Shown one piece after another: positions 24,773 to 38,451 of a stretch of 64,000 nt of DNA; the stretch's first letter is position 1; each line of letters opens with the position of its first letter. This stretch comes from Paramecium octaurelia. Its lineage: Eukaryota > Ciliophora > Oligohymenophorea > Peniculida > Parameciidae. The stretch lies in contig CAJJDP010000017.1 of the NCBI GenBank assembly GCA_905182995.1, positions 124,001-188,000 on the forward strand, written 5' to 3'. A program made the position numbers and the translations under genes. The notes beneath the pieces are model-generated. The model saw nothing but the letters and a program-made list of their open reading frames with translations. It was not told the origin of the DNA and did not search any database.

Positions 24773-25741
24773 TCAATAATAGTAAATTAGTTATTGAAGA
24801 GAATAAAAAGTAATAATTATATATATCCATAATTTAATTTCAATATTGTTATTGTTTTTAAGTTCGAGACCCACTACTAAAAATTAAAGATTAGCTTATG
24901 TTTGTAAATTATTTGAATTATTATTTTGCATTTTCTTATGAAAATTTCTGATTATCTTATCTCTAAGGACTTCTGTAATTGTAACTATTTTATGGATAAT
25001 TAATTAATAATTTACTTTCAGTAAGTCTCTCATATTCTCTAATGTGAATATCATTAAATATTACTTTGCTTTCAATTTAATTTACTGTGCAGTCGGAATA
25101 TTATAGCATTTTCTTTATCTTAAACTCCTAATTTGTTCATCCACATAAGAAATTTAAGGTAAAACTTTGTCTAACACGCCTTAATTGAAATTATAATCCC
25201 AATTTGTTTTTTCTAATTCAAACTACTTAAGTTCCACATAATCCCCCAAAGAATATTTAATATATTATTCTAAATAAGCTTAACTTTCTTTATCTAAATC
25301 ATTCATCTAAATATCGTTCCCCATTTTCTTTATTATACTTTTAACGTTCTACTTTTATACTTTTAAAATAGTTTGATCTTAAGAATTTTTATTTGTTTAG
25401 TATAAATCAGAATGAATTGAATTTGAAATATTTAATTGTAGCTTTATCTTATTCTTACTTAAGATTATTGCAGGATGCCCAGGGTGATTTTTAAAATGCT
25501 TTTTTACAGCTTAATAAGAATATATTAGATTAATCAAATTTTAAAAGTCTTCGTAAACATAATATTAAATTAAGGCTTCCTATTCGATATTTTTCTATTT
25601 TAATTGTTGTAATTCCATTTATTATTATTATTCTGGTTGCATTCTTTGATTAGGTTGTCTATAAACTTAAATTTGATTATATTTTTAATGATACTCACCA
25701 GAATAGATGTAATTGGAAATCGCGTCTTACTAGTAATGCAT
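24773..25741 (-). CDS. hypothetical Q-rich protein
   Basis: 322 codons open from ATG at 25741 to TGA at 24773-24775 with no obligatory intron. The N-terminus is Q-rich (QPNQRMQPEQQQQMELQQLKQK), followed by helical, charged sequence (DYVELKQFELEKTNWDYNF, VDEQIRSLRQRKCYN). The last 60 residues are hydrophobic and AT-driven, so the true 3' end may lie earlier or involve an intron (a GTAAAT...ATAG candidate exists near 24990-25022). No family recognised. Confidence 0.5.
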
Positions 25742-26816
25742 TAATATTTTATTTATCCTCAAATCAATTAAAGTTGTTGATCTTGGTAATTAATCTAATA
25801 GAATAAAATATTAATAATAGAATATAATTATTTATAAATAAAATTTAGGCATCTTAATTATAAGAACTCATTCAAATACAGTTCTATAGATAAGCCTCAA
25901 TTTCTGAAATTCAAAACAAGCTAAAAATTGCTTTAAGCTTAAAAACCTCTCTTAGAGGAGTTGATATAATTTAGGCCTATTTAAATATACGATTTATTTT
26001 CCTATACTATTAAACCTATTTTAATTGAAAGATATCAATTTAAATTTTGATTTCATTAATTAAAGTTCAAATAAATTAGTTATTGACCATTCAAGCGCAA
26101 ATTTTTTTGATAAATAATTAAAAAATAAGAAATCTGTTATATTTAGGATAATGAAATCAACAATTAGAATTGATAGTTTAGAAGGATGAATATGTCGAAT
26201 ATGATGAATGAAGTTTACTTTTTTTTATCACAGAGATTTCCAAAAACAAAATTTTAATTTTCATAGAAAATTGAACACTTCTTCTATTTTCTTCGGTCTT
26301 TTCCTTATTCCTATTATCTATAAAATTCTCTCCTGAAATTCTACAATTGTTCTTTTGATTTCTATTCTTGAATCAATTTTTTTATCTATTAACAAGAAAA
26401 GCTTTATATAAAACTTTTACTTTTATAATTTATCAATCTCCTAAATGCTCATTACATTAGTTTTTGTTTTGATTTAATTTATTTGAAATATTAATCAGAA
26501 TTTTAATCTTTTCATAAAATCAAAAGCTTAAATAAACTGTATTAATTTTGAACCCTATTAAAAAATTGATAATACTTGATAATTTTTAATGGCATTATCT
26601 AACCGATTTGAAGTTTTTATTGACTGTTAAAACATAGAAAATTTTGTATGAAGAAAATTACAGCCCAAATATTTTTATTTAAGAATAGTAATAAGCAATT
26701 TTAATTTTTAAACAATTTTGGAACAACATAGAATTTTTAACAAATATAAATTATAGAAAATATAGATTTATTTATTCTTCATATGCATTTCATATAAAAG
26801 TTAATATTAATTTAAA
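25742..26816. other. intergenic region with one small minus-strand ORF
   Basis: AT-rich. Holds a 63-codon minus-strand frame at 26261-26452 starting MSIQEIDKLQKQ, rich in K, I and E. It could be a small coiled-coil gene or a relic; nothing else seen. Confidence 0.4.
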
Positions 26817-27644
26817 ATGATGCATACTCTACCAATAATGATCATATTTTGTATGGCAGCTACCATTGTACTGAGTTAAGAATTTGTCACATTTCACAAA
26901 GGTGTTTGTGGTTGCGAGGAATTGAATGAAAAAGAGTGTGAAGCTGAAAGTAATTGGATGTAGGGACGATGCAATATTGAAAAAGGAAAGTGCGTAACTC
27001 GAAAATGTGAAAACATTAACAATATTAATCTTTGTATACATCTAGGTTGTTTTGCTAAAAATAACAAATGCTATAAGACAAAAAGTTGCAGTGAGTAAAC
27101 TGAAGATGAATGTAGTTCATTATTCAATCGCGATTGCGTTTATGATTCAAATTTAAAAAAATGTTTGAGTTTTACTTAGCCATCATCTGATAAATCTATT
27201 CCGACTTGCGCTGAAAGATCTGTAGATGAATGTTATGTTGCTAGAGAAGGACTTTGCAATGTCAAAGATGGAAAATGTTAAGAATTGACAACTTGTGAAG
27301 ATGTTAAACTAGACTTTCTTTGTTATAAGGCTTATCCTGCATGCTTAATGCAACCAACCATTTCTTGCGACACATTTGATAAATGTGATAGTGAACTCAG
27401 TTCAAGATGTGGTCCAAGAAAATAAAAAATAAATGGAGATTAATATTTACTTTGTAGGCAACAAGAGGATGGAAAATGTGTGAATTTTGATCCATCTTAA
27501 GAAAATGAAGAAACTTGTTACTAAAAGTCAGAGTTGTTTTATCATTGGGATGGTAATAGTTGTGTAAAATGCAAAGGGTGGTAAGTCAGTGCATAAGAAA
27601 TTACAACTTTCATTTTTATTGTATTGATTTTGAATCACATATGA
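26817..27644 (+). CDS. small secreted cysteine-rich protein, surface-antigen-like
   Basis: 275 residues, no intron. ATG-ATG at 26817 opens a signal peptide (MMHTLPIMIIFCMAATIVLS). The mature part has roughly 30 cysteines in spacings similar to i-antigen periods (GVCGCEELNEKECEAES.W, KCVTRKCENI). The C-terminus is a hydrophobic stretch (ITTFIFIVLILNHI), suiting a GPI-anchor signal. It is about a tenth of the size of the i-antigens beside it and lacks their GGGC repeats. Likely a surface protein; function unknown. Confidence 0.75.
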
Positions 27645-28129
27645 AATTTGAAATTATTTGTTGAAACCTTTTCAAATTATGAATTTATATATTGAATTAA
27701 ATATATGATAATGATACAACTTTTTGTATTCTTTTCGACAATCTTTTCAATAAAATGTTCCTTATCATCTCTGAGGATAGAATTAATGATATTGATATTA
27801 GAAAGAATATTAAATTTCTTAATTAGTGCTATTATTATTTTAGATCAAAATAAAATTTGAGAAAAATTCAAAAACAACTTTTATAAACCCTATTGAGAAA
27901 AAAGTATAAAAACAATTTTAGGGGTTAAAAATAAGTCCTAAAAGATTGAATTTAATAATAAATGTTAATCTTAAGAAAAGAAAAATGCAGAATAATTATA
28001 ATTTTATAACAACCAACTTAAAAGCAAACTTTGATTGAAAGCATTGTCAATTTTATTAGAAAGATTTTTTTGAAATAGATATTAAATCAAACTTAAAAGG
28101 AAAATGAAAATACTCTAAAATAGATATAT
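27645..28129. other. intergenic, nothing recognised
   Basis: AT-rich, no sustained open frame. Confidence 0.5.
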
Positions 28130-29190
28130 ATTTGGAATTCAACAAAACAATTTTTTGTTTATGGTGTAGATGAGGACTCATATAAAGGTACCTAACTAAA
28201 GTCTTAAGGATATAGAGCAGGATGCACAAATATTAATGAAGCTACATCATAAACTGCTTGTACTCTTATTTGCACTTAGAAAACTGGAAGCAATCTTGAC
28301 TTTTTAGGTTCTTAAGCCTTTTCTGCTATTGTGAATAAAGTCTATAAATATTTTCGAGCAATCATATATCTAAATAAAAATTTTTATTAATTTTATTATG
28401 AAAATAAATAAATTTCTGCTGATGTTAATTTTATACATTAAATTTTTATGCTCTGTGTTTCATAATAATTAAATAAAATAACAATTAATAGCAATTAAGA
28501 TAGGAGAGAAATAATTTCAATAAATAACAGGGATGATTTCAAAAATTGGTACAACTACAATAATTTTGTAATTGGAGAACTAAATCTTATTCTTTTGATT
28601 GAAAAGGAATTAGAGATCCATAAATTGTTGCAATTATAATAAAAACTGAAAGATTCTCAGTAAGTAAATTATTAAAAAAATAGTATCGCTTGCTTGTCTA
28701 TTATCAAGGCTGAAGAATGTATTTGTGTTTCTTTATTCACGAGATTAGATCATTCCAAGTGATATGCATAAAATCTATTATTTATATCTTTATCAGATGG
28801 CACTGGATTTTAATAGGATAAGGCAATTTGCTCAGATTATCCAAATTCAAATGCTTGTGCAACAACATTATAAGGAATTGTGTTCGTTTTTCTAATTGTG
28901 CTTCAATTGTTGGAACAGGATTAACTGATACAAAATTTGTTGTTTATGATGAATCTTGTATAGCTAATTCAAAAAAAAACTGCTGTCAAGAGAAGATATC
29001 AACATATAGTCTGTATTTAACTTAGAATTCTCTTACTAAATAAGTAGCTTCAGGAACTGCGGCTAAATGGGCATTGAGTTGAACAGTCTGTCTTGCAACT
29101 ACTACTACCTCAACAGATTGTTTATTTGCTACCGTAGAAGAACATACAAATGCAATATGTGACACTTACTTGAGTTAAACTATTACCTAG
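28130..29190 (+). pseudogene. eroded surface-antigen-like remnant
   Basis: Scattered Cys-containing stretches with i-antigen flavour appear in different frames: YRAGCTNINEATSQTACTLI near 28210-28270, CSDYPNSNACATTLQG near 28830-28875, NCASIVGTGLTD near 28895-28935 and STDCLFATVEEH near 29110-29150. TGAs and frame changes separate them and no signal peptide or GPI tail is evident. I read it as a decayed relative of the neighbouring surface-antigen genes. Confidence 0.45.
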
Positions 29191-29964
29191 TCCCTACTTT
29201 CCTTTGTTTCAAGAAATAGATAAAATAATTCAACAATTTATTATCTTCAATATCACTTTTCTTATTATTTGACAAAATAATTGATTAAATACAAGGAAAA
29301 TATACCTTTAATCCATATTTATTACCGATATATATATTAAAAATATAAAAATTACAACAGTTATGAGCAATAATTCTAAAAAGCAAATCACTAGCTATTT
29401 ATTGTTCTTCATTCTATAAAAATAATTAGTTATTACCCGTTCCAAAGATAATTCAATGATTTTGGCAGTATTTTGAATTAAAACAGTTTTTAAAAATATA
29501 TTCTGAATTGTGCTAAATATTTGCAGCAATTAATGCTATTATTGCCAATGTTATAATAATAAAATCTATCTCATCATTTTAGATAGTTAATCTATATATT
29601 AAATAGTTTATATTTATAGGTTCTGATAATAAAGATTCCTGAAATATTTTCTGATTTTGAAATCCAATGATTTTTTCAAGAAAATATATTCAAAAATCTA
29701 TTAAGAATCCTTACATCTCCTTGTAAAGGGAGCATAAAAAAGATTTCATTAATTTTTTTGGATCAATTTTATAGATCAATTTAGGAAACACCTACATGAT
29801 TGTAATAAAATTTAGATAAGTTTGAACTTATTACAAATTTCTTATCCGAGTAAATAGTATTATTTAGTAATTAACTACAATACCAAGGAAATCATAAATT
29901 TTTTTCTATGATTTAGATAGTATCATTCTTGTCTTAGTGAGTCTATTCATCTTTAATACTATTA
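29191..29964. other. upstream region of i-antigen gene 1
   Basis: 770 nt with no gene. Presumed promoter of gene 1. I saw no clear similarity to the regions upstream of genes 2 and 3. Confidence 0.45.
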
Positions 29965-32900
29965 ATGAATAAATTATTTATTTTGTTTTCATTGGTACTG
30001 CCTTTAGTAATTGGTCAAGAATTTAGTATCACATCATGTACATGCGCATAACTGTTATCAGAAGAAGACTGTATAAAAAATATTTCACTTAGATGTACTT
30101 GGGATAGAACTAAAAGAATTTGTGCAGTTTCAACCACTTCTGTATTAATGTATTAAACATATTGTGATCTATTTACTCAAGAAAATTGCTCAAAAACTCA
30201 ACCATGTGAAGATTGTGGAAAATATGCTGCCTGTGCCTGGGTTGATAGTAGATGTACACTCTTCACAGGATGTACAGCTTTTTCAAGAAAAACAGACTAG
30301 GATTGTTAAGCAATAAGTAATAGATGTATCACAGATGGAACTCACTGTGTTGAACTTGATGCTTGTAGTACATACAAAAAACAAGTTCCTTGTGTGAAAA
30401 ATGCTGCTGGAAGTTTGTGCTATTGGGATACAACAAATAACACTTGTGTAGATGCTAATACCTGTGATAAATTACCAGCAAGTTTTGTTACAGATAAAGA
30501 ATGCAGAGATGTCATATCAACTTGTACAACAAAGACTGGAGGTGGATGCGTTGATAGTGGAAATAATTGTAGTGATTAAACATTAGAAATTCAATGTGTT
30601 TGGAATAAATTAAAATCAGTTGCATGTTATTGGGATGGAGCAGCTTGTAAAGACAGAATTTGTAATAATGCACCAGTAACAATAACAACTGATGATGCAT
30701 GCAAGAAATTTAGAACTGACGGAACATGCACAACAAAAGCCAATGGAGGATGTATTACTAGAACTACTTGTGTAGCTGCTACTATCTAAGCTGCTTGTAT
30801 TAAGAATAGTTCAGGTGGAGATTGCTATTGGACAGGAACTGCATGTGTTGATAAGACATGTACAAATGCACCAACCACAATGACTACAAATTCAGCTTGT
30901 GCTGGATTTGTGACAGGATGTATCACTAAATCAGGAGGAGGATGTGTTTCAAATGGTGCTTGTTCAGCTGCCAATATTTAAGCCGCTTGTGTGAAAAATA
31001 CTTCCGGTACTGATTGCATTTGGGATACAACATGCAAAGAAAAGACTTGTGCAAATGCACCAACAACAAATAATACTCACGATTTATGTACATCTTACTT
31101 ATCATCATGTACCGTTAAAACAGGAGGTGGATGTTAAAATAGAAGTTGTGCAAATGCTCCAACAACAATAACAACAAACGATGCCTGTGAAGCATATTTA
31201 CCTAATACTAATTGTATTACAAAGACTGGAGGTGGATGTGTAACAAATACTACATGTGCAGTAATTACCTTAGAAGCTGCTTGCATAAAGAATGTATCTG
31301 GAGCTACTTGTTTCTGGGATATTGCAAGTTCAACTTGTAAAGATAAAACTTGCTTCAATGCTCCATCAACTAATAATACTCATGATTTATGTGTTGCCTT
31401 TTTATAAACTTGTACAGTAAATTCAACTAATGCAGGTTGTGTTGATAAAACATGTGAAAATTCTTTGGTATAAACTATTTGTGACAAAGATTTAAATAAT
31501 AAAGCCTGCATTTGGAAAGGAAAATGCTATAAAAAGGAATGTGTGTTAGCTTCATCAACCACAGCAACTCATGCTGATTGTTAAACTTATGATGTAGGTT
31601 GTACTTTGAGTAAAACTGGTTCTGGATGTGTTCCTTTACCACTTAAATGTGAAGCTATCTCAATTGAAGCAGCATGTAATATTAGATTATAAATTACTAA
31701 TGGGGTTAAATCATACCCATAATGTGGTTGGAATGGTTCATAGTGTATTGATAAGGCTTGTTCCACTGCTCCAAAGACAACAACAACAACAGCTGATTGT
31801 GGTACTTACAAAACAGGTTGTGTAGCTAATAATCCAGTTAATGGATCGATTGCAGGATGCTAAGACTTACCAAAAACATGTGCAACCAGGAAATCAACTG
31901 AAAATTGTGAAATCTCAAGAACTGGATTCCCAACATGTTTATGGAATACTGTCACATCAATCTGTGTTGAAAAGTCTTGTGCCACTGCTAATGTTGTAGG
32001 ATTTCAAGGTGTACTATAAGCAGATTTATTTACATTTAATAATTGCAGAAATTATCTTTCTAATTGTATTTCTAATAATAACTAAGATGGATGCATGCCT
32101 AAACCATCAAGTTGTTCAAAATTAAATTCTTAAAATTGTTAATTGGGATCGAAAATAAATGGAAATTGTTATTGGAATGGGAATAATTGTGTTAATAGAA
32201 CTTGTAAAAATATTGCTTTAACTACTCACCATGATTGCTAAACCATATTAGATATATGCACAGTCAATAATGGAAATACAGGTTGTTAAATTTTAGCAAT
32301 TAATTGTAATTCGTATAGGTAATAAGAAAATTGCATAATAACTTTAAACAAAAATAAATGCATATGGACTGGTGTAGTTTGTAGAAATGTAACTTGCTAA
32401 GATGCATCTGATAACACTTCTTATGATTCTGATTTAGAATGTTCAAATTTTCTAACTCCAAATGAAACCTGTACTGTTTTATACAAAACTGGAGGGCTAG
32501 GATGTGTAAAGCGATCGGCTTATTGTAGTGACTATGCGTCATAAGCTTAATGCTATAGAACTTTAACAGCTATTGCAGATGACTGTACTTGGAAATCAGA
32601 GTATGGAAAATGCTTTTCCAATACATATCTTCAAGGTGCATGCTCAATATTTTAAGGCACAAAATATTAATGTGAATCTATCAAAATCGGTTGCACTAAC
32701 ACTGTAAGTGCTAAAGAAACAGATATTTGTACATTTTCTTGTACTTTGATTATAGGATCAGAATTAACTCATTCTACATGCTAAGAATATAGTACTACTT
32801 GCACAGCTAATTCATCTAAAACTGCTTGTGTTACATTAGCAGCTATTTGCAGTACTTATATAAACTAAGGTGATTGCATAAGAAGAACTGATGGTTTATA

Positions 32901-35900
32901 ATGCTTTTGGAATGCTTCTGCTTCACCTGCTGCTTGTCAAGATATTACTTCAACAACTTGCGGTAATGTCACAGGAACAGGTTTAACTCATGCGGTTTGT
33001 TAAGCATATAATACTGCATGCACTTCTATTTCTTATGGAACAGCATGCTAAGCATTATAAACAGCATGCATGAGTTACGCAGCGTAAACTGGTTGTACTT
33101 AAAGAACAGACAACTTAAAATGCTTTTGGGATACTGCTGCTTCACCTGCTGCTTGTCAAGATATTAAAACATCAAATTGTAATGCCCTCACATCATTAAC
33201 AAGCGCAACACATGCTACATGTTAAGCATATAATACTGCTTGTACTGTTAGTTCTGATGGAACAGCATGCTAAGCATTATAAACAGCTTGCACTAGTTAC
33301 ACATCGTAAAATGCTTGTACTTAAAGAACAGATGGCTTTAAATGCTTTTGGAATTTTGCTCCTACTCCTGCTGTTTGTCAAGATATTAGTTCTTCTAATT
33401 GTAATGCACTCACATTATTAACAAACGCATGTCATGCCACATGTTAAGCATATAGTACTGCTTGTACTGTTAATTCTGATGGAACAGCATGCTAAGAATT
33501 ATAAGCAGCTTGCTCTAGTTACTCAGCGTAAACTGCTTGTACTTAAAGAACAGATGGCTTAAAATGCTTTTGGAATGCTAGTGATACTTCTGCTGCTTGC
33601 CAAGATATTACTTCAACTAATTGCTCTTTAATCACAGGATTATCAAGTGCAACTCATGCCACATGCTAAGCATATAGCACAGCTTGTTATCTTAATGTAG
33701 CTGGAAATGCATGTCTAGCATTTAGCACATGTGAAGCATTAACAGGTTCAAGTCTCACTTGGGCTCTTTGTTAAGATTATAGTACTACATGTAGTGTTAA
33801 AAGAGATGGAACTGGTTGCATAACAATTTAACCTGCATGTACTGGATATACAACAATGGGTAATTGTTATAAATCAATGGCAGGGTTTTGTACTTCTAAT
33901 AGTAGTGACACTATCTGCCAAGCTATAACAGCTACAACAACTTGTGAATCAATCAAATTAGGATCAGCATTTAGTTTTGATGACAGAAAATGTAATACTT
34001 TCAAAGCTGGTTGCATAGCATAAGGAACAACAGGATGCGAAACCAAGACATGTGCTAATAAAACAACACCATTTACACATTCAGATTGTAATACTTGGTT
34101 GAATACTTGTACTGCCAATGCAGCTTCATCACCAACTGCATGTGCAACATTGCCAGTCACATGTGATAGTTAGACTGCAGCAGCATGCGTTTGGGCAGTT
34201 GAAGGTGAATGTGTTGTCTCAGGAACATCTTGCGTCAGAAAAACTTGTGATACAGCTTCAGCAGATACAAGCTTCGATTCACATAATGAATGTATTGCAT
34301 ATCTATCTACATGCACTGTTGCAAGAGTTGGAGGTTGTTAAGCAAGAGCTGCTTGTTCAGCATATAAATCCAGTTAATAATGTAAATTCAATACAAGTGG
34401 TGGAAAATGTTTCTGGAATCCAAATAATAAGGCTTGTGTCGATTTGAATTGTGGTAATATTGAAGCAACAACTTCATATGACACTCATGCTGAATGTGTA
34501 GCAGTAGACGCAGCATTACTTTGTACAGTTAGAGCTACAAATGGAGCAGCTATTGCTGGTTGTACTGCTAGAGGAACCTGCAGCTCTTATTCAATAGAAG
34601 ATTAATGCAAGACTAATTCAAGTGGAGGTGTTTGTGTTTGGAATACAAATTTAACTACTCCAGTATGTTAAGATAAATCATGCACAACTGCTCCAACTGC
34701 AACAGCAACACATGCTGATTGTGATACCTACTTCATCTCCGCTACCGTTAAATGCACAGTAGTTGCAACACCAGATACAAATGGAGGTGCACCAGTTTTA
34801 GGAGGTTGTTAATAAACAGCTGCTTGTTCCATTTACATTCATTAAGAATAATGTAAATTCAATGCTATAGGAGATCCTTGTGGATGGAATGGTACTTAAT
34901 GTGCAGATAAGTCATGTTCTACTGCTCCTGCAAGTACAGATTATGATGATAATGATAAATGTAGAGCATACTTTAGTAATAAATGTACAGTTGCATCATC
35001 AGGATAAGGATGTGTTGATATACCAGATACATGTGAAACTATGACTGAAAAATAATGTTTTACTGATAAGAATGGAAAATCTTGTTATTGGAATGGAACA
35101 GCTTGTATTACTAGAACTTGTGAAAATGCTCCAGAAGCAACAGCTACTGCTGATGAATACAATACTTATTTAGCTGGATGCACTTTAGATTCAGTAAAAT
35201 GTAAGACAAAAGTTTGTGAAGATTTTGCTTTTGCTACTGATGCTTTATGCAAATAAGCATTGAGTACTTGTACAACAAATGGTACAAATTGTGTCACAAG
35301 AGGAACATGCTACTAAGCTATAAGCCAAGCTGGTTGTGTTACTTCAGTTTCTAATCAATAATGTGAATGGATGTCGGCTGTTGGTACCAATCCAGCTTAT
35401 TGTACAGTCAAGACTTGTAATACTGCCCCAGTTACATTGACTTCAGAAGCTGCTTGTGCAGGTTATTTCACTAATTGTACAACAAAGATTGGTGGTGGAT
35501 GTGTTACTAAGTCTACTTGTTCAGCTGCTAATATTGATGCTGCTTGTACAACTGCCCTCAATGGAACTATTTGTGCTTGGGATAGTGCATAAAATAAATG
35601 CAGAGATAAAGATTGTTAAGATTTCAGTGGAACTACTCATGCCGCATGTCAAACATAAAGACAAGGATGTACTGCTGGTGCAAATGGAAAATGTGCTAGA
35701 GTTTAAAATTGTGAATAAACTACTATCAGAAGTGCTTGCATTGAAGGAACTAATGGACCATGTTTGTGGATTAGTGACTATGTAAACTCTGATTAGTCAA
35801 AAGGTGCTTGTTTCAGATATACATCATGTAAGAGTTTGTCTTGGAATTCAGATACATAATGTAAATGGATTAGTAACTAATGTACAACTAATGGATCTAA

Positions 35901-38451
35901 TTGTGTTGGAATTACATTATGTTCTGAAACAAATACTGATGGTGGATGTGTTACAGGATATGATGGAGCTTGTATTCAATCAGTTCCAGCTTTGAATTCT
36001 TCAGATCCAAAGGTTTGTAAACCATATACATCTTGTGCTGATGCCTTCTACACAACTCATTCAGATTGTTAAATTGCCAATAAGAAGTGTACAACAAATG
36101 GAACAACTGGTTGCATTGCATTAGGTGCTTGTTCATCTTACACTACATAAGCAGGATGTTATTTCAATGATAAAGGATCTGTTTTAACATCTGGAGCCAT
36201 TACTTCAACTGGTATTTGTACTTGGGATACAACTGCTAGTAGTTGCAGAGATTAATCATGTGCTGACTTGACTGGAACTACACATGCAACATGTTCATCA
36301 TAATTATCAACATGTACATCAGATGGAACAACTTGTTTAGTCAAAGGAGCATGTTCATCATACACTACATAAACTGCTTGNNNNNNNNNNNNNNNNNNNN
36401 NNNNNNNNNNNNNNNNNNNNNNNNNNNNNNNNNNNNNNNNNNNNNNNNNNNNNNNNNNNNNNNNNNNNNNNNNNNNNNNNNNNNNNNNNNNNNNNNNNNN
36501 NNNNNNNNNNNNNNNNNNNNNNNNNNNNNNNNNNNNNNNNNNNNNNNNNNNNNNNNNNNNNNNNNNNNNNNNNNNNNNNNNNNNNNNNNNNNNNNNNNNN
36601 NNNNNNNNNNNNNNNNNNNNNNNNNNNNNNNNNNNNNNNNNNNNNNNNNNNNNNNNNNNNNNNNNNNNNNNNNNNNNNNNNNNNNNNNNNNNNNNNNNNN
36701 NNNNNNNNNNNNNNNNNNNNNNNNNNNNNNNNNNNNNNNNNNNNNNNNNNNNNNNNNNNNNNNNNNNNNNNNNNNNNNNNNNNNNNNNNNNNNNNNNNNN
36801 NNNNNNNNNNNNNNNNNNNNNNNNNNNNNNNNNNNNNNNNNNNNNNNNNNNNNNNNNNNNNNNNNNNNNNNNNNNNNNNNNNNNNNNNNNNNNNNNNNNN
36901 NNNNNNNNNNNNNNNNNNNNNNNNNNNNNNNNNNNNNNNNNNNNNNNNNNNNNNNNNNNNNNNNNNNNNNNNNNNNNNNNNNNNNNNNNNNNNNNNNNNN
37001 NNNNNNNNNNNNNNNNNNNNNNNNNNNNNNNNNNNNNNNNNNNNNNNNNNNNNNNNNNNNNNNNNNNNNNNNNNNNNNNNNNNNNNNNNNNNNNNNNNNN
37101 NNNNNNNNNNNNNNNNNNNTCAAAAGGTGCTTGTTTCAGATATACATCATGCAAGAGTTTGTCTTGGAATTCAGATACATAATGTAAATGGATTAGTAAC
37201 TAATGTACAACTAATGGATCTAATTGTGTTGGAATTACATTATGTTCTGAAACAAATACTGATGGTGGATGTGTTACAGGATATGATGGAGCTTGTATTC
37301 AATCAGTTCCAGCTTTGAATTCTTCAGATCCAAAGGTTTGTAAACCATATACATCTTGTGCTGATGCCTTCTACACAACTCATTCAGATTGTTAAATTGC
37401 CAATAAGAAGTGTACAACAAATGGAACAACTGGTTGCATTGCATTAGGTGCTTGTTCATCTTACACTACATAAGCAGGATGTTATTTCAATGATAAAGGA
37501 TCTGTTTTAACATCTGGAGCCATTACTTCAACTGGTATTTGTACTTGGGATACAACTGCTAGTAGTTGCAGAGATTAATCATGTGCTGACTTGACTGGAA
37601 CTACACATGCAACATGTTCATCATAATTATCAACATGTACATCAGATGGAACAACTTGTTTAGTCAAAGGAGCATGTTCATCATACACTACATAAACTGC
37701 TTGCACAACAGCTGTTGGATCTGATGGCACTTGTTATTGGGAACTTGCATCTGCTACAAATAATAACACAGCTAAATGTAGATTACTTGCTTGTGCTGAT
37801 ATTCAAAATGGCACATCTACAAATGTTTGTTCAGTTGCTTTATCATCATGTGTTTCAAATGGAACTGCTTGTATTTCAAAAGCTAATTGTTCAACTTATA
37901 CAACTAAGACAGCATGTAATTCAGGTGGATTAGATGGTATTTGTGTATTCACTTAATCAACTGCTACTGGAGCTGCTGCTGGAACAGGAACTTGTGCTTT
38001 AATGACAGCATGCGCAACTGCTAATAATGATTAACTTGCTTGTTAAGCTGCCAAAGATAGATGTTCATGGACTGCAGCATCAGGAACTGAAACAATTTTT
38101 GTTGCTAGTAAATGTGTCACTCATACTTGTAAAACAAACTAAGCTACAAATGGAGCTTGCACAAGATTCTTGAATTGGGATAAAAAGACTTAATAAATTT
38201 GTACTCTTGTTAGTGGAACATGCACAGCAACAGACCCATCAACTTTATCATCAAATGATTGTTTCTTGGTTTCTGGATATACTTATACTTGGAATACAGC
38301 TACAAGCAAATGCCTAGTTTGTACTGCTGTTATTGTTTAACCAAATAATACAGATAATAATAATACAAGCAATATAAATAATGAAACAACAGATTCAGGA
38401 TGCATTCTTGGATTATTAACAATCATTTTTGGATATCTCATGTTCTAATGA
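29965..38451 (+). CDS. immobilization antigen (surface antigen) gene 1, contains assembly gap
   Basis: 2829 codons including stop, intronless, interrupted by a 739-N gap whose flanks are in the same frame. MNKLFILFSLVLPLVIG is the signal peptide. The protein is built of about 75-residue Cys-periodic units typical of Paramecium surface antigen domains: ACxKNxxGxxCYW, CVDKTC, NAPxTxTT, CTTKTGGGC. The C-terminus is Thr/Asn-rich then hydrophobic (LGLLTIIFGYLMFQ), as for a GPI-anchored coat protein. Such proteins coat the cell and cilia and are normally expressed one at a time. The first 110 codons and the part at about 32000-32560 differ clearly from genes 2 and 3, while other stretches are almost identical, suggesting gene conversion. 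Internal repeats are listed separately. Confidence 0.95.
32770..33740 (+). repeat. 222-nt tandem repeats inside i-antigen gene 1
   Basis: Anchors TGT-TAA-GCA-TAT recur at about 32998, 33220, 33442 and 33664, exactly 222 nt (74 codons) apart, each unit with HATCQAYxTACT ... ACTQRTDGLKCFW. A more diverged unit precedes them. Equivalent arrays: about 47760-48720 in gene 2 and 59030-59980 in gene 3. Confidence 0.85.
35797..37703 (+). repeat. large tandem duplication in gene 1 containing the gap
   Basis: 35797-36380 and 37120-37703 (584 nt each) are identical but for one C/T change that I noticed (near 35830 versus 37153). The N run lies between, so the apparent period is 1323 nt (441 codons). 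Confidence 0.85.
36381..37119. other. assembly gap (739 N)
   Basis: Run of N within the duplicated central part of i-antigen gene 1. The flanking codons share one frame, so the estimated size is compatible with coding. Confidence 0.99.

Noticed and set aside
24840..24900. tRNA-like TTCGAGACC segment
   Set aside because: No matching acceptor, D or anticodon arms could be placed around it.
32770..33740. Regular repeats as a CRISPR-like array
   Set aside because: The 222-nt units are coding, in frame and in a eukaryotic antigen gene; there are no short repeats with unique spacers.
36252..37187. Long frames of 250-300 codons crossing N
   Set aside because: Artefact of N runs; the real frame is the i-antigen. 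The same applies to 55581-56510.
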